A stretch of 64,000 bases of DNA from Qipengyuania sp. JC766 (GCF_040717445.1 NZ_JBFEFL010000001.1:2428001-2492000), one strand, 5' to 3'. Shown: positions 25,742-35,572, numbered from the stretch's first letter. The notes: a model not told the origin generated them from the letters alone. A program made the numbers and translations.

Positions 25742-28396
25742 ATGGATATCGCCCGCACCCCCTCCACCCCCGAAGGCAACCCGGAACTGGCAGACGCCGC
25801 GCCCGAACCGAAGGAGCCGCCCGTCATCCGGCGGGAGGATTACGAGCCCTTCCCTTGGCTCGTCCCGCAAACCGCGCTGGACTTCGGCCTCGGGCTGGAG
25901 CGCACGAAAGTGGTCGCCCGCCTCACCGTTGAGCGCAATCCGGCCGCCGAGCCGAGCGCCACGATCCACCTCAATGGCGACGGGCTGGAGCCGCTGGAAG
26001 TCGAAATCGACGGAACGCCGACTCTCGAATGGTCGCTCGAGGACGGGGACCTCCTCCTGTCGCTCCCGGGCGAGAAGCACGAGGTGAGGATCGTCACCGA
26101 GATCGATCCTTCGGCCAACAGCCAGCTCATGGGCCTCTATGCCTCGGGCGGCATGCTGTGCACCCAGTGCGAGGCGGAAGGGTTCCGGCGGATTACCTTC
26201 TTCCCGGACAGGCCCGACGTGCTGTCCGTATACACCGTGTCGATGCGCGGCCCGAAGGACCAGTTCCCGATCCTGCTTTGCAACGGCAACGAAACCGCGA
26301 GCGGCGAAACCGAGGACGGCCTGCGCTGGGCCGACTGGCACGATCCCTGGCCGAAGCCGAGCTACCTTTTCGCGCTGGTGGCGGGTGACCTGGTCGCGAA
26401 GTCGGGCACGTTCACCACGATGGGCGGACGCGAGGTGGAACTCAACGTCTGGGTGCGCGAAGGCGACCTGGACCGGACCGATCATGCGCTCGAATCGCTC
26501 CGACGTGCCATGAAATGGGACGAGGAGACTTTCGGGCGCGAGTACGATCTCGATCTCTACAACATCGTCGCCGTGTCTGACTTCAACATGGGCGCGATGG
26601 AGAACAAGGGTCTCAACGTCTTCAACACCAAATACGTGCTGGCCGATCCGGAAACCGCGACGGACGGCGACTTCGACGCGGTCGAAGGGGTGATCGCGCA
26701 CGAATATTTCCATAACTGGTCCGGCAACCGGGTGACTTGCCGCGACTGGTTCCAGCTGAGCCTGAAGGAAGGCTTCACCGTCCTTCGCGACCAGCTCTTC
26801 AGCCAGGACATGCAGGGCGAGGCGGTCAAGCGGATCGAGGACGTGCGCGTGCTGCGCAGCGTTCAGTTCCCGGAGGACAGCGGGCCGCTCGCGCATCCGA
26901 TCCGGCCCGATTCCTTCCGCGAAATCAGCAATTTCTACACCGCGACCGTCTACAACAAGGGGGCCGAGGTCATCCGAATGATGCGGACCATGGCGGGCGA
27001 GGAGCGGTTCCGGAAGGGCACCGATCTCTATTTCAACCGCCATGACGGCGAAGCGGCGACGTGCGAGGATTTCGTCAGCGCGATCGAGGATGGCGCCGGT
27101 CTCGACCTGCAGCAGTTCCGCCTGTGGTATTCGCAGGCCGGTACTCCGAAGGTCTCGGTCGATCTCCGCCACTCCGGCAGCACGGCCACACTGGCGCTGC
27201 GCCAGGTGGTGCCGCAGACCCCCGACCAGTCCGACAAGAAGCCCATGCCGATCCCCCTCAGGATCGCCCTGTTCGACCGGGAGACCGGGCGGCACGGGGG
27301 CGAGGAAGTGGTCGTGCTTGACGCAGCGGAAGGCGAATGGACCTTCGAAGGGTTCGACCGGGCGCCCGTCCTGTCGATCAATCGCGGTTTTTCCGCGCCG
27401 GTGTCGATCGAACGGCGCATCGAGGAGGCGGATCTCGTGTTCCTGGCGGCGAAGGACGACGATCCCTTCGCGCGCTACGAAGCCATGCAGGAACTCGTAA
27501 CCGGGCATCTGGTCGCCGCGGCGAAGGGAGAGCTTTCCGACGATGCGCGCAGCCGGGCGCGGGATTTCATCGGGGAGGCTTTCGGCGCGATCCTCGCAGA
27601 TGAAGCGCTCGATGACCAGATGCGCGGCGAACTGATGATGCTTCCGACCCAGACCTACGTCACGGAGCAGTTCGACCAGGCCGATCCGCAGCGTGTCTTC
27701 GAGGAGCGGGAAGCACTGAAGCGCACACTGGGCGAACGGTTCGTTGAGGAACTGCGCGCGATGCACGATCGCGCTTCGTCGGTGCCCTACAGCCTCGACG
27801 CAGAGGCCCGCGGTGCGCGCAAGGTGAAAACCCTTGCTCTCAGTTTCCTCGCCGCCGCCGATCCGGCGGACGGCGCGCAGCGTGCCGAGCGGCAATACGA
27901 AGCCGCGGACAACATGACAGACCGGCAGGGCGCCCTGATGGTGCTGACCGGACTGGAAGGACCGCAGAGGACCCGCGCGCTGCTCGATTTCTACGAGCGT
28001 TACCGCGACAATCCGCTGGTCATCGACAAGTGGTTCGCGCTGCAGGCGACTTCGCTGCACCCCAAGGTGATCGAGCATGTGAAGGCGCTGGCCGAGCACC
28101 CAGACTTCACCCTGCGCAATCCCAACCGCGTGCGCTCGCTCTACATGGCGTTCGCCGGCAATCCGCATGGCTTCCACGCCGCCGATGGGGAGGGGTACCG
28201 GCTGGTCACCGACCTCGTGCTGGAACTCGATCCGATCAATCCGCAGACCGCGGCGCGCTTCGTCCCTTCGCTGGGGCGCTGGCGGCGGATCGAACCGGGC
28301 CGTGCCGCGAAGATGCGCGCGGAGCTGGAGCGGATCGCCGAAGCGCCGAGCCTGTCGCGCGATACGTACGAACAGGTGACCCGCAGCCTTGGCTGA
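25742..28396 (+). CDS. pepN: Aminopeptidase N (M1 family)
   Basis: Zinc metallopeptidase of 884 residues that removes N-terminal amino acids from peptides in the cytoplasm. The exopeptidase motif GAMEN is at residues 284-288. The zinc site HEYFHNWSGNRVTC starts at His320 (HExxH), with the downstream KEG glutamate ligand about 19 residues later. The DUF3458 region (Ig-like domain and C-terminal ARM repeats) follows, as in the E. coli PepN type. Full length with no signal peptide. It overlaps pgeF by 8 bases. Confidence 0.96.
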   Translation: MDIARTPSTPEGNPELADAAPEPKEPPVIRREDYEPFPWLVPQTALDFGLGLERTKVVARLTVERNPAAEPSATIHLNGDGLEPLEVEIDGTPTLEWSLEDGDLLLSLPGEKHEVRIVTEIDPSANSQLMGLYASGGMLCTQCEAEGFRRITFFPDRPDVLSVYTVSMRGPKDQFPILLCNGNETASGETEDGLRWADWHDPWPKPSYLFALVAGDLVAKSGTFTTMGGREVELNVWVREGDLDRTDHALESLRRAMKWDEETFGREYDLDLYNIVAVSDFNMGAMENKGLNVFNTKYVLADPETATDGDFDAVEGVIAHEYFHNWSGNRVTCRDWFQLSLKEGFTVLRDQLFSQDMQGEAVKRIEDVRVLRSVQFPEDSGPLAHPIRPDSFREISNFYTATVYNKGAEVIRMMRTMAGEERFRKGTDLYFNRHDGEAATCEDFVSAIEDGAGLDLQQFRLWYSQAGTPKVSVDLRHSGSTATLALRQVVPQTPDQSDKKPMPIPLRIALFDRETGRHGGEEVVVLDAAEGEWTFEGFDRAPVLSINRGFSAPVSIERRIEEADLVFLAAKDDDPFARYEAMQELVTGHLVAAAKGELSDDARSRARDFIGEAFGAILADEALDDQMRGELMMLPTQTYVTEQFDQADPQRVFEEREALKRTLGERFVEELRAMHDRASSVPYSLDAEARGARKVKTLALSFLAAADPADGAQRAERQYEAADNMTDRQGALMVLTGLEGPQRTRALLDFYERYRDNPLVIDKWFALQATSLHPKVIEHVKALAEHPDFTLRNPNRVRSLYMAFAGNPHGFHAADGEGYRLVTDLVLELDPINPQTAARFVPSLGRWRRIEPGRAAKMRAELERIAEAPSLSRDTYEQVTRSLG

Positions 28397-29150
28397 GGCG
28401 CTCCGATCTGACCTGCTGGACCCGGTCCCGCACGGGTTCATGACCCGCAGGGGAGGCAAATCCGCCGGATCGGTCGCCGGCCTGCAGTGCGGGTTCGGCG
28501 CGGATGACGAGGAGGACAACGTCCGGGCGAACCGCGCGGCGGTAGTGGACGCGGTTTTGCCGGGCGGTATCTTGCTGACACCGTACCAGGTTCATTCGCC
28601 CGATGTCGCGATCGTCCGGCAATCTTACGAAGGCAGCGAGAGGCCGCGCGTGGACGCGCTGGTCACCGATCGCCCGGGCCTGCTTCTCGGCATCCTGACG
28701 GCAGATTGCGCGCCGGTCCTGTTTGCGGACCGGGAAGCGGGCGTGGTCGCGGCCGCGCATGCGGGCTGGCGCGGGGCCTTTGGCGGCGTACTAGCCAACA
28801 CGCTTGACGCGATGGAGACGCTGGGCGCGAAGCGGAGCCGCGTGGCGGCGGTCATCGGGCCGGCGATCGCGCAGCGGAGTTACGAGGTGGACAGCGGCTT
28901 TCGCGACCGTTTCCTGGATAAGGACGGGAGTTTCGACGCCTTCTTCGAGAGCGGGCGGGAGGGCCACTACCAGTTCGATCTGGCAGGCTTCGTGTGCCGC
29001 GCCCTGTCCGACGCTGGCGCGGGTGCCATCGCGGACCTGGCGCTCGACACCTATTCGGATCCGGAGCGATTCTATTCCTATCGCCTCTCCACCCATCGGG
29101 GGGAGAGCACTTACGGCCGGCAGATCAGCGTCATCGGCCTGCCGCGCTGA
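28389..29150 (+). CDS. pgeF: Polyphenol oxidase/purine nucleoside phosphorylase family (PgeF/YfiH)
   Basis: Protein of 253 residues with a TTG start overlapping the pepN stop by 8 bases. The three metal-ligand motifs of the family are all present: LTPYQVHSPDV (His), LTADCAPVLFADR (Cys) and AAAHAGWRGAFGG (His). Members were first called multicopper oxidases. They were later shown to act on purine nucleosides (human LACC1/FAMIN) and to edit peptidoglycan precursors in E. coli. YfiH genes near peptidases are common. Which activity applies here is open. Confidence 0.9.
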   Translation: MAEALRSDLLDPVPHGFMTRRGGKSAGSVAGLQCGFGADDEEDNVRANRAAVVDAVLPGGILLTPYQVHSPDVAIVRQSYEGSERPRVDALVTDRPGLLLGILTADCAPVLFADREAGVVAAAHAGWRGAFGGVLANTLDAMETLGAKRSRVAAVIGPAIAQRSYEVDSGFRDRFLDKDGSFDAFFESGREGHYQFDLAGFVCRALSDAGAGAIADLALDTYSDPERFYSYRLSTHRGESTYGRQISVIGLPR

Positions 29151-29195
29151 CCCGCGCGCGATTTGCGGGGACACTTGCGCCGCGGCGTACGGAAA

Positions 29196-29217
29196 GTGCC
29201 AAAAACACAGTTGGCAC
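29196..29217. repeat. Inverted repeat upstream of petABC
   Basis: GTGCCAA (29196-29202) and TTGGCAC (29211-29217) form a perfect 7-bp inverted repeat with an 8-base spacer. It lies in the 236-base pgeF-petA gap, 46 bases after pgeF and 170 bases before petA. No T-tract follows, so an operator is at least as likely as a terminator. The rest of the gap holds no ORF I would support. Confidence 0.4.
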
Positions 29218-29386
29218 ATCGGTCGATCCTGTCTATCAGCCCGACCAAACCGGCACCTGAAGGGGCCTCTCCACGCATACCCGCAAAAGGCGCGGCATGC
29301 ACCGTCCAGGGGGCAGAGGCAGGTCCGACGGTTCGGCGAAATCCAATTCCCGCATTGCGCGGGCGATTGCAGGACAAGACAGATCG

Positions 29387-29983
29387 ATGGCTGACACGAC
29401 AGGCACCAAACCCGAAGAAACCGTGGCGAGCGATCCGGCAACGGAGACCGCGCCGGGCATGCGCCGTCGTGACGTCCTCGGAATTCCGGCGGACGTGGCC
29501 GCGGTCAGCTTTGCCGGTGTCGGCGGCCTTGCCGTGCTCTACCCTCTGATCAGCCAGATGGCCCCGTCCGAGGACGTGCTGGCCGAAAGCACGACCGAGG
29601 TCGATACGGCCGGGATCGAGGCGGGCCAGTCTATCAAGGCGGTGTTCCGCAAGCAGCCGCTGTTCGTGAAGCGCCTGACCCCGGCGGAGATCGAGGCGGC
29701 GAATGCCGTGCCGACGTCGTCGCTGCGCGACGCGCAGACGCTGGAAGAGCGCACCGATCCTTCGCATCCGGACATTCTCGTGACCATGGGCGTGTGCACC
29801 CATCTCGGCTGCGTGCCGCTGGGCGCCGCCGAAGGCGAGAACAAGGGCGAGTTCGGTGGGTATTTCTGCCCCTGCCACGGCTCGCATTACGATACGGCCG
29901 GACGCATTCGCAAAGGCCCTGCACCGACCAACCTCGAAGTGCCCGAGTACAGTTTCTCAGGCGACGTGCTGCGTGTCGGATAA
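29387..29983 (+). CDS. petA: Ubiquinol-cytochrome c reductase iron-sulfur (Rieske) subunit
   Basis: Rieske subunit of the bc1 complex, 198 residues. The N-terminal RRRDVLG followed by a hydrophobic helix (residues about 30-55) is a twin-arginine-type signal retained as a membrane anchor. The 2Fe-2S cluster motifs are CTHLGC (Cys137, His139) and CPCHGS (Cys161, His164), with Cys142 and Cys163 as the structural disulfide. I chose the ATG at 29387 rather than the upstream in-frame start because family N-termini are short. It is the first gene of petABC, 16 bases before cytochrome b. Confidence 0.97.
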   Translation: MADTTGTKPEETVASDPATETAPGMRRRDVLGIPADVAAVSFAGVGGLAVLYPLISQMAPSEDVLAESTTEVDTAGIEAGQSIKAVFRKQPLFVKRLTPAEIEAANAVPTSSLRDAQTLEERTDPSHPDILVTMGVCTHLGCVPLGAAEGENKGEFGGYFCPCHGSHYDTAGRIRKGPAPTNLEVPEYSFSGDVLRVG

Positions 29984-29999
29984 GTAAGAGAGAGCGATC

Positions 30000-31331
30000 A
30001 TGAGCTTCCCCTGGGCCCGCCAATACACTCCGGCCACCGGCTTCACCAAGTGGGTGGACGAAAAGCTGCCGCTGCCGCGTCTCGTCTACAATGCTGTCGG
30101 CGCCGGCTATCCGGTCCCGCGCAACCTGTCCTACATGTGGAACTTCGGCGTGCTCGCCGGCTTCTGCCTGGTTTTGCAGATCGTCACCGGGGTCGTCCTG
30201 GCGATGCACTACGCCGCCAACGGCGAAGTGGCATTCGCGACGGTCGAGCACATCATGCGCGACGTCAACTGGGGCTGGATGATGCGCTACATGCACGCCA
30301 ACGGCGCCAGCTTCTTCTTCCTCGTTCTCTATCTCCACATCTTCCGCGGGTTCTTCTACGCGTCCTACAAGGCGCCGCGCGAGATGATCTGGCTGCTGGG
30401 CGTGGTCATCTTCCTGCTCGCCATGGCGACCGCCTTCATGGGGTACGTGTTGCCATGGGGCCAGATGAGCTTCTGGGGTGCCAAGGTCATCACCGGCCTG
30501 TTCGGCGCGATCCCGCTGGTCGGCGAACCGCTGCAGGTGTGGCTACTGGGCGGCTACGCGCCCGACAACGCGGCACTGAACCGCTTCTTCTCGCTGCACT
30601 TCCTGCTGCCCTTCGTGATTGCGGGTGTCGTCATCCTGCACATCTGGGCGCTGCATATTCCCGGCTCGTCCAACCCGACCGGCGTGGAAGTGAAGAAGGA
30701 AAGCGACACCGTTCCGTTCCACCCGTACTACACGGCGAAGGACGGCTTCGGACTCGGCGTCTTCCTGATCATCTACGCGGTGTTCGTGTTCTTCATGCCG
30801 AACGTGCTGGGCCACCCGGACAACTACATCGAGGCGAACCCGCTCTCGACGCCCGCGCACATCGTGCCAGAATGGTATTTCTATCCGTTCTACGCCATCC
30901 TGCGCGCCTTCACCTTCGACTTCATCCTCCCGGCCAAGCTGTGGGGCGTGCTGGCGATGTTCGCGTCGATCCTGCTGTGGTTCCTGCTGCCCTGGCTGGA
31001 TCGTTCGCCAGTGCGCAGCGGCCACTACCGTCCGCTGTTCCGCAAGTTCTTCTGGTTCGGCCTGATCCCGACCATGGCGGCCCTGTTCTATCTGGGCGGT
31101 GCGCCGGCGGAGGAGCCGTACGTTATGTTCAGCCAGATCTTCACGGCCTACTACTTCCTCCACTTCCTGGTGATCCTGCCGATCATCAGCTCGATCGAAA
31201 AGCCCGAACCGCTGCCCTATTCGATCACCGAGGCGGTGCTCGGATCCGACAAGGACGAGGTTCGCGGCGAATATTCGGACGTGGATCCGGTACCGGCGGA
31301 CCGGCGCGGCGACGCGCTCCCGGCAGAATAA
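30000..31331 (+). CDS. petB: Cytochrome b of the bc1 complex
   Basis: Quinol-oxidising membrane subunit of 443 residues that carries hemes bL and bH. Signature elements are [20 protein letters not shown], the Qo-site PEWY motif ([19 protein letters not shown]) and paired histidines in helices B and D. About eight transmembrane helices are visible, with a hydrophilic C-terminal tail after the last one. It lies between petA and petC with 16- and 22-base gaps. Confidence 0.98.
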   Translation: MSFPWARQYTPATGFTKWVDEKLPLPRLVYNAVGAGYPVPRNLSYMWNFGVLAGFCLVLQIVTGVVLAMHYAANGEVAFATVEHIMRDVNWGWMMRYMHANGASFFFLVLYLHIFRGFFYASYKAPREMIWLLGVVIFLLAMATAFMGYVLPWGQMSFWGAKVITGLFGAIPLVGEPLQVWLLGGYAPDNAALNRFFSLHFLLPFVIAGVVILHIWALHIPGSSNPTGVEVKKESDTVPFHPYYTAKDGFGLGVFLIIYAVFVFFMPNVLGHPDNYIEANPLSTPAHIVPEWYFYPFYAILRAFTFDFILPAKLWGVLAMFASILLWFLLPWLDRSPVRSGHYRPLFRKFFWFGLIPTMAALFYLGGAPAEEPYVMFSQIFTAYYFLHFLVILPIISSIEKPEPLPYSITEAVLGSDKDEVRGEYSDVDPVPADRRGDALPAE

Positions 31332-31353
31332 GGCTCAAGGAAAGACACACGCA

Positions 31354-32205
31354 ATGATCCGTATCGGTGCAATTCTTGTCGGCCTTGGCTTTACGTTGGT
31401 CGTTCTCATTTCCTTCGTCACCGGGTTCATCACCTGGTCGACGGAAGAGGTGGAGAAGGGGCCGGAATACAGCTTCCACGAGCATCCGCAGAACATCGCC
31501 TTCGCGCATGAAGGCCCGTTCGGCCATTGGGACACGCAGCAGCTGCAGCGCGGTTACCAGGTCTACAAGGAAGTCTGCGCGGCCTGCCACAGCCTGAAAT
31601 ACGTCGCTTTCCGCGATCTGGGCGAGCTCGGTTACTCCGAAGCCGAAGTCGCCGCCCTTGCGGCCGAATGGCAGGTCCCCGGCATCAATCCGGACACCGG
31701 CGAATCCGTCCTGCGCCCGGGCGAGCCGACGGACTATTTTCCGGATGTCTATCCGAATGCCGTCGCGGCCGCCGCGGCGAACAACAACGCCATTCCGCCC
31801 GACCTTTCGCTCATGACCAAGGCGCGGCACAACGGTTCTGACTACGTCGCATCGCTGCTTTCGGGCTACGAACCGGTGCCGGAAGAGCTCAAGGCGCAGT
31901 TCCCGAATTTCAACACGCCTGAAGGCCTGTATTACAATTCGTACTTCCCGTACCTCAACATCGCGATGGCGCCGCCGCTGACCCAGACCGGCCAGGTGAC
32001 CTATGCCGACGGGACGGAAGCGACGGTGGGGCAGATGGCGACGGATGTGGCCGCGTTCCTCACCTGGACCGCGGAGCCGACGCTGATCGAACGCAAGCAG
32101 ACGGGCTGGGCCACGCTTGCCTTCCTGCTGGTTGCCACGATCCTGGCCTATCTCGCCAAGCGGCAGATCTGGTCGGCGGTGAAGCCGAAGAAGGCGAAGG
32201 CCTGA
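31354..32205 (+). CDS. petC: Cytochrome c1 of the bc1 complex
   Basis: Protein of 283 residues with an N-terminal hydrophobic export segment (residues about 3-28), the heme c site CAACH at residues 75-79 and the axial methionine in PYLNIAMAPPL. A C-terminal transmembrane anchor (TLAFLLVATILAYLAKRQIW) is followed by a basic stop-transfer end. It accepts electrons from the Rieske subunit and passes them to soluble or membrane cytochrome c. It is the last respiratory gene of the operon, with apt following after 32 bases. Confidence 0.97.
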   Translation: MIRIGAILVGLGFTLVVLISFVTGFITWSTEEVEKGPEYSFHEHPQNIAFAHEGPFGHWDTQQLQRGYQVYKEVCAACHSLKYVAFRDLGELGYSEAEVAALAAEWQVPGINPDTGESVLRPGEPTDYFPDVYPNAVAAAAANNNAIPPDLSLMTKARHNGSDYVASLLSGYEPVPEELKAQFPNFNTPEGLYYNSYFPYLNIAMAPPLTQTGQVTYADGTEATVGQMATDVAAFLTWTAEPTLIERKQTGWATLAFLLVATILAYLAKRQIWSAVKPKKAKA

Positions 32206-32237
32206 TCGCTGGCAGCGCGTCATTGCCGGGGGGCGAC

Positions 32238-32774
32238 ATGTCCCCCGCCGACTTGAAAGCGCTGGTCCGCACGGTGCCGGACTTTCCGGAACCGGGGATC
32301 CAATTCCGCGACATCACCACGCTGATCAGCAGCGGTCCCGGCTTTGCTGCGAGTGTGCGCCTGCTGGCCGGACAAGCGAAGGCCGCCGGCGCCAGCGCCA
32401 TCGCCGGCATGGAAGCGCGCGGCTTCATCTTCGGCGCTGCCGTCGCTGCCGAACTCGGCATCGGGTTCCTGCCGGTACGCAAGCCCGGGAAGCTACCGAT
32501 CGCCACGCTCGGCATGGATTACGCCCTGGAATACGGGTCCGACCGTCTGGAGATCGATCCCGGCGCCGTTGTCGAGGGTGACCGTATCAGCATTGTCGAC
32601 GACCTGATCGCGACTGGCGGCACCGCTATAACTGCGACCGAATTGCTCCGGCAGGCGGGCGCGCAGATCGCGCATGCAGCCTTCGTCATCGATTTGCCCG
32701 ATTTGGGTGGCGCGACGAGGCTGCGGGACATCGGCATCGCCGTCGACAGCATCATGCAGTTCGAAGGGGACTGA
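32238..32774 (+). CDS. apt: Adenine phosphoribosyltransferase
   Basis: Salvages adenine to AMP with PRPP. I chose the ATG at 32238, which follows a GGGGGGCGAC purine stretch and gives 178 residues, the usual length. The in-frame TTG at 32223 is less likely. PRPP-binding loop ISIVDDLIATGGTA is near residue 120, and FRDITTLISSGPGF and GMEARGFIFG are family signatures. It lies close behind petC on the same strand and is probably co-transcribed. Confidence 0.95.
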   Translation: MSPADLKALVRTVPDFPEPGIQFRDITTLISSGPGFAASVRLLAGQAKAAGASAIAGMEARGFIFGAAVAAELGIGFLPVRKPGKLPIATLGMDYALEYGSDRLEIDPGAVVEGDRISIVDDLIATGGTAITATELLRQAGAQIAHAAFVIDLPDLGGATRLRDIGIAVDSIMQFEGD

Positions 32775-32775
32775 G

Positions 32776-32808
32776 GCCGATCTTTTTCTCCGAACCGGAT
32801 AGATCGGC
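32776..32808. repeat. Inverted repeat after apt
   Basis: GCCGATCT (32776-32783) and AGATCGGC (32801-32808) are exact complements with a 17-base spacer, starting 2 bases after the apt stop. No T-run follows, so termination is uncertain. It lies upstream of the antiporter gene and could be regulatory. Confidence 0.35.
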
Positions 32809-32880
32809 GCGCTTGTGTGTTAGGATGATCGTGAGGGTTACGGACACACGGCGCCGGGTCGCCGTGGAGGGGAGGGCGAA

Positions 32881-34737
32881 ATGGAAATAGCGATCGTTGT
32901 CGCCCTCGTCGGCGTGCTCGGCATCGGCGCCCAGTGGATCGCGTGGCGGACCGGGTGGCCTGCCATCGTACTGATGCTCGCAGCCGGTTTCCTTGCCGGG
33001 CCGGTTCTCAACATCTTCGATCCCGAACACGCCTTTGGCGAACTGCTCGAACCGATGGTCGCCATCGGCGTCGCGCTGATCCTGTTCGAAGGCGGGCTCA
33101 GCCTCGACTTCCGGGAATTGCGCCATTCGGGCGACGGGGTGCTACGTCTCGCCACGATCGGAGTGGCGATCGGCTGGCTGCTCGGCGCCCTTGCCGGATA
33201 CCACATCGCGCGGCTGGACTGGGCAGTGGCGGTGCTGTTCGGCGGCATCCTGGTGGTCACGGGGCCCACGGTGGTCATACCGCTTCTGCGGCAGGCCAAC
33301 GTGACGACCAGGCCGGCCTCGATCCTGAAGTGGGAAGCCATCGTGAACGATCCGACCGGCGCGCTCGCGGCCGTCATCGCGTACGAATACTTCCGCAAGA
33401 CTGCCGAATTCCCGGGCTCGACGATTTTCGAGATCGTTCCCCCGCTGATCATCGCGGCAATCGTCGCAGGTCTGATCGGTTACGGTGCCGCGCGCCTGAT
33501 CGCCTACACCTTCCCGCGCGGGCTGGTCCCCGAATACCTCAAGGTCCCGGTCCTTTTCACCGTCGTCGTGGCGGTGTTCGTCATCTCCAACCTGATCGAG
33601 CACGAGGCGGGACTGGTCGCGGTGACGGTCATGGGCGTCGCGCTGGCCAACATGAACGTCTCCAGCCTCCGGTCGATACATCCGTTCAAGGAGAATATCG
33701 CGGTCCTGCTCGTTTCTGGCATCTTCATCCTGCTGTCCGCCTCGCTGACGGTCGACGACCTGCAGGGCTTCAACTGGCGCTTCGGCCTGTTTTTGCTGGC
33801 ACTGCTGTTCCTCGTTCGCCCGGCGACCATCCTCCTCAGCCTGCTCGGCAGTTCTGTTCCGTGGAACGAGCGCCTGTTCCTCGCCTGGATCGCGCCACGC
33901 GGCATCGTGCTGGTGGCGATTTCCGGCCTGTTCGCCCTTCGCCTGGCCGAACTGGGGATCGAGGGCGGGCAGTTGCTGATCAGCCTGAGCTTCGCCGTGG
34001 TGGTGACCACGGTTGTCGCGCATGGGTTCACCATCAACCTCGTGGCCAAGCTGCTCGGCATCAAGGGATCGGAACGGCCGGGCTTGTTGATCGTCGGCAG
34101 CACGCCGTGGACGGTCGCACTGGCGAACGAGATGAAGGCGCTCGGCACGCCGGTCCTGATTTCCGATTCCAGCTGGCAGAGGCTGGCGATCGCCCGACAG
34201 AAAGGCATCGCCTTCTACCACGGCGAGATCCTTAACGAGGCGACCGAGCACAATCTTGACCTGACCCCGTACCAGGTGCTGGTCGCAGCCACGGATAACG
34301 AAGCGTACAACACGCTGGTGTGCAACGAGTTCGCGCACGAGATCGGCCGCGATTCCGTCTACCAGCTGGGCGAGGCCGGAACTGGTGACGACCGCCACGC
34401 CTTGCCCGAATCCCTGCGCGGCCGCGCCTTGTTCGAGAGCGGCTTCGGCGTCGCCGATGTGCAGCAGCGCCAGCAGATGGGCTGGGTCTTCCGCAAGACG
34501 AAGCTGTCGCAGGAATTCAATTTCGACGACGCGCAGCAGAAGCTGCCCGAATCGACGCACATGTTGTTGCTGCTGCGCGATGGCGGCCGCATGCGCTTCT
34601 TCACGCACGCGGCGCGTCCCGAACCGCGCGCGGGCGACATCATCATATCCTTCTCACCGCCCCAGCAGCGCACACCCGAAGAAGCGGCCGAACGCCGCAA
34701 GGGCAAGCGCAGCGATTCCGATCCTCAAACAGCCTGA
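32881..34737 (+). CDS. CPA1-family Na+/H+ (or K+/H+) antiporter with C-terminal TrkA-N domain
   Basis: Protein of 618 residues. Residues 1-385 form the Na_H_Exchanger membrane domain with about 12-13 helices. It includes ILFEGGLSLDF, GPTVVIPLLRQANV and the ion-site WEAIVNDPTGALAAV (Asn-Asp pair of electrogenic-type CPA1 members). Residues about 400-520 form a Rossmann-like TrkA-N/RCK domain starting GLLIVGSTPWTVALANEMKA, in which the classical GxGxxG loop is replaced by GSTPWT. The C-terminus (about 520-618) is hydrophilic. A nucleotide- or ligand-gated cation/proton exchanger is likely, with ion specificity undetermined. Confidence 0.88.
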   Translation: MEIAIVVALVGVLGIGAQWIAWRTGWPAIVLMLAAGFLAGPVLNIFDPEHAFGELLEPMVAIGVALILFEGGLSLDFRELRHSGDGVLRLATIGVAIGWLLGALAGYHIARLDWAVAVLFGGILVVTGPTVVIPLLRQANVTTRPASILKWEAIVNDPTGALAAVIAYEYFRKTAEFPGSTIFEIVPPLIIAAIVAGLIGYGAARLIAYTFPRGLVPEYLKVPVLFTVVVAVFVISNLIEHEAGLVAVTVMGVALANMNVSSLRSIHPFKENIAVLLVSGIFILLSASLTVDDLQGFNWRFGLFLLALLFLVRPATILLSLLGSSVPWNERLFLAWIAPRGIVLVAISGLFALRLAELGIEGGQLLISLSFAVVVTTVVAHGFTINLVAKLLGIKGSERPGLLIVGSTPWTVALANEMKALGTPVLISDSSWQRLAIARQKGIAFYHGEILNEATEHNLDLTPYQVLVAATDNEAYNTLVCNEFAHEIGRDSVYQLGEAGTGDDRHALPESLRGRALFESGFGVADVQQRQQMGWVFRKTKLSQEFNFDDAQQKLPESTHMLLLLRDGGRMRFFTHAARPEPRAGDIIISFSPPQQRTPEEAAERRKGKRSDSDPQTA

Positions 34738-34751
34738 CCCCGCGAGTTACC

Positions 34752-35420
34752 ATGCAGACAAGAACCGCCCTCCCGCTCCTCGCCCTGGCAACCGCTTTCG
34801 GCCTCGCCGCCTGCGACCGTGAGCGCGAGGCACCCGCACCCGAACCGACGGCATCGGAAGAGCCCGAATCGACCCGGTCCATCATCCGCCCCGTCGAAGG
34901 CGAACCGGAAGCAACCGTGGACGAGGTTCTCGAGCCCCTGCAGGTAGTGGTCCAGTTCCCGGAAAGCGGGTTCGAGATTCCGCCGGCAGGTATCGAGAAA
35001 CTGCGAACGGCAATCCGGAGTGCGCAATTCGAGGCGGGCGGGCCGATTGTGATCGGCGGTCATTCGGATGCCGGCGGCAATGATGCGATCAACTTGCGCG
35101 TCTCGCGCCAGCGGGCCGAGGCGGTGCGCGACTGGCTGCTCGAAAACGGCGTCGCCGAAGGCAGGATGGAAGTCATCGCCTTCGGAGAGCAGAATCCGCT
35201 AAGGCCGAACGCACTGCCCAACGGTCAGCCCGATCCGCGCGGGCGCGCGGCCAACCGGCGGGCCGAAGTGACCATTGGCGAACCGGTCGAGGAACTCGAG
35301 CTGTCCGAAACGGACGGTCCGGCCACGCTGGTCGAGAAGCTTGCTGGCGACGGTCAGCAGGACGCTGCGCCCGAGGCAGAGGCGACGAGCGATCGCCCCG
35401 CGACACGACCGACCGAATAA
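34752..35420 (+). CDS. OmpA-family peptidoglycan-binding lipoprotein
   Basis: Protein of 222 residues with a lipoprotein signal ending LAAC (Cys21), an acidic Pro/Glu-rich linker (about 24-60) and an OmpA/MotB domain (about 65-178). The domain contains VIGGHSDAGGNDAINLRVSR and the closing NRRAEVTIGEP. The C-terminal 45 residues are low complexity, rich in Asp, Glu, Ala and Thr. It is 14 bases behind the antiporter gene, so co-transcription is likely. It probably anchors the outer membrane to the wall. Confidence 0.87.
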   Translation: MQTRTALPLLALATAFGLAACDREREAPAPEPTASEEPESTRSIIRPVEGEPEATVDEVLEPLQVVVQFPESGFEIPPAGIEKLRTAIRSAQFEAGGPIVIGGHSDAGGNDAINLRVSRQRAEAVRDWLLENGVAEGRMEVIAFGEQNPLRPNALPNGQPDPRGRAANRRAEVTIGEPVEELELSETDGPATLVEKLAGDGQQDAAPEAEATSDRPATRPTE

Positions 35421-35437
35421 GCGCGCTGCAAACCCCA

Positions 35438-35466
35438 TTGACGTAACGGCGTGTGCGGTGGCAATG
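35438..35466 (+). promoter_or_regulatory. Probable housekeeping-sigma promoter for tRNA-Gly
   Basis: TTGACG (35438-35443) and GCAATG (35461-35466) are separated by exactly 17 bases. The implied transcription start is a few bases before the tRNA 5' end at 35478. Confidence 0.5.
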
Positions 35467-35477
35467 CGCGCCGGAGC

Positions 35478-35551
35478 GCGGGTATAGCATAGTGGTAATG
35501 CTCCAGCCTTCCAAGCTGGCTAGAGGGGTTCGATTCCCCTTACCCGCTCCA
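35478..35551 (+). tRNA. tRNA-Gly (anticodon TCC)
   Basis: Acceptor arm GCGGGTA pairs with TACCCGC, then discriminator T and an encoded CCA. The anticodon stem CCAGC/GCTGG encloses CTTCCAA with TCC as anticodon. The T-arm GGGG-TTCGATT-CCCC is intact. It reads GGA and GGG glycine codons. Confidence 0.97.
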
Positions 35552-35572
35552 TCTTTCGAATGATCGCCGCAT

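Noticed and set aside
29163-29549. ORF spanning the pgeF-petA gap
   Set aside because: It runs into petA in another frame, has no motif, and its only hydrophobic stretch is absent; regarded as non-coding.
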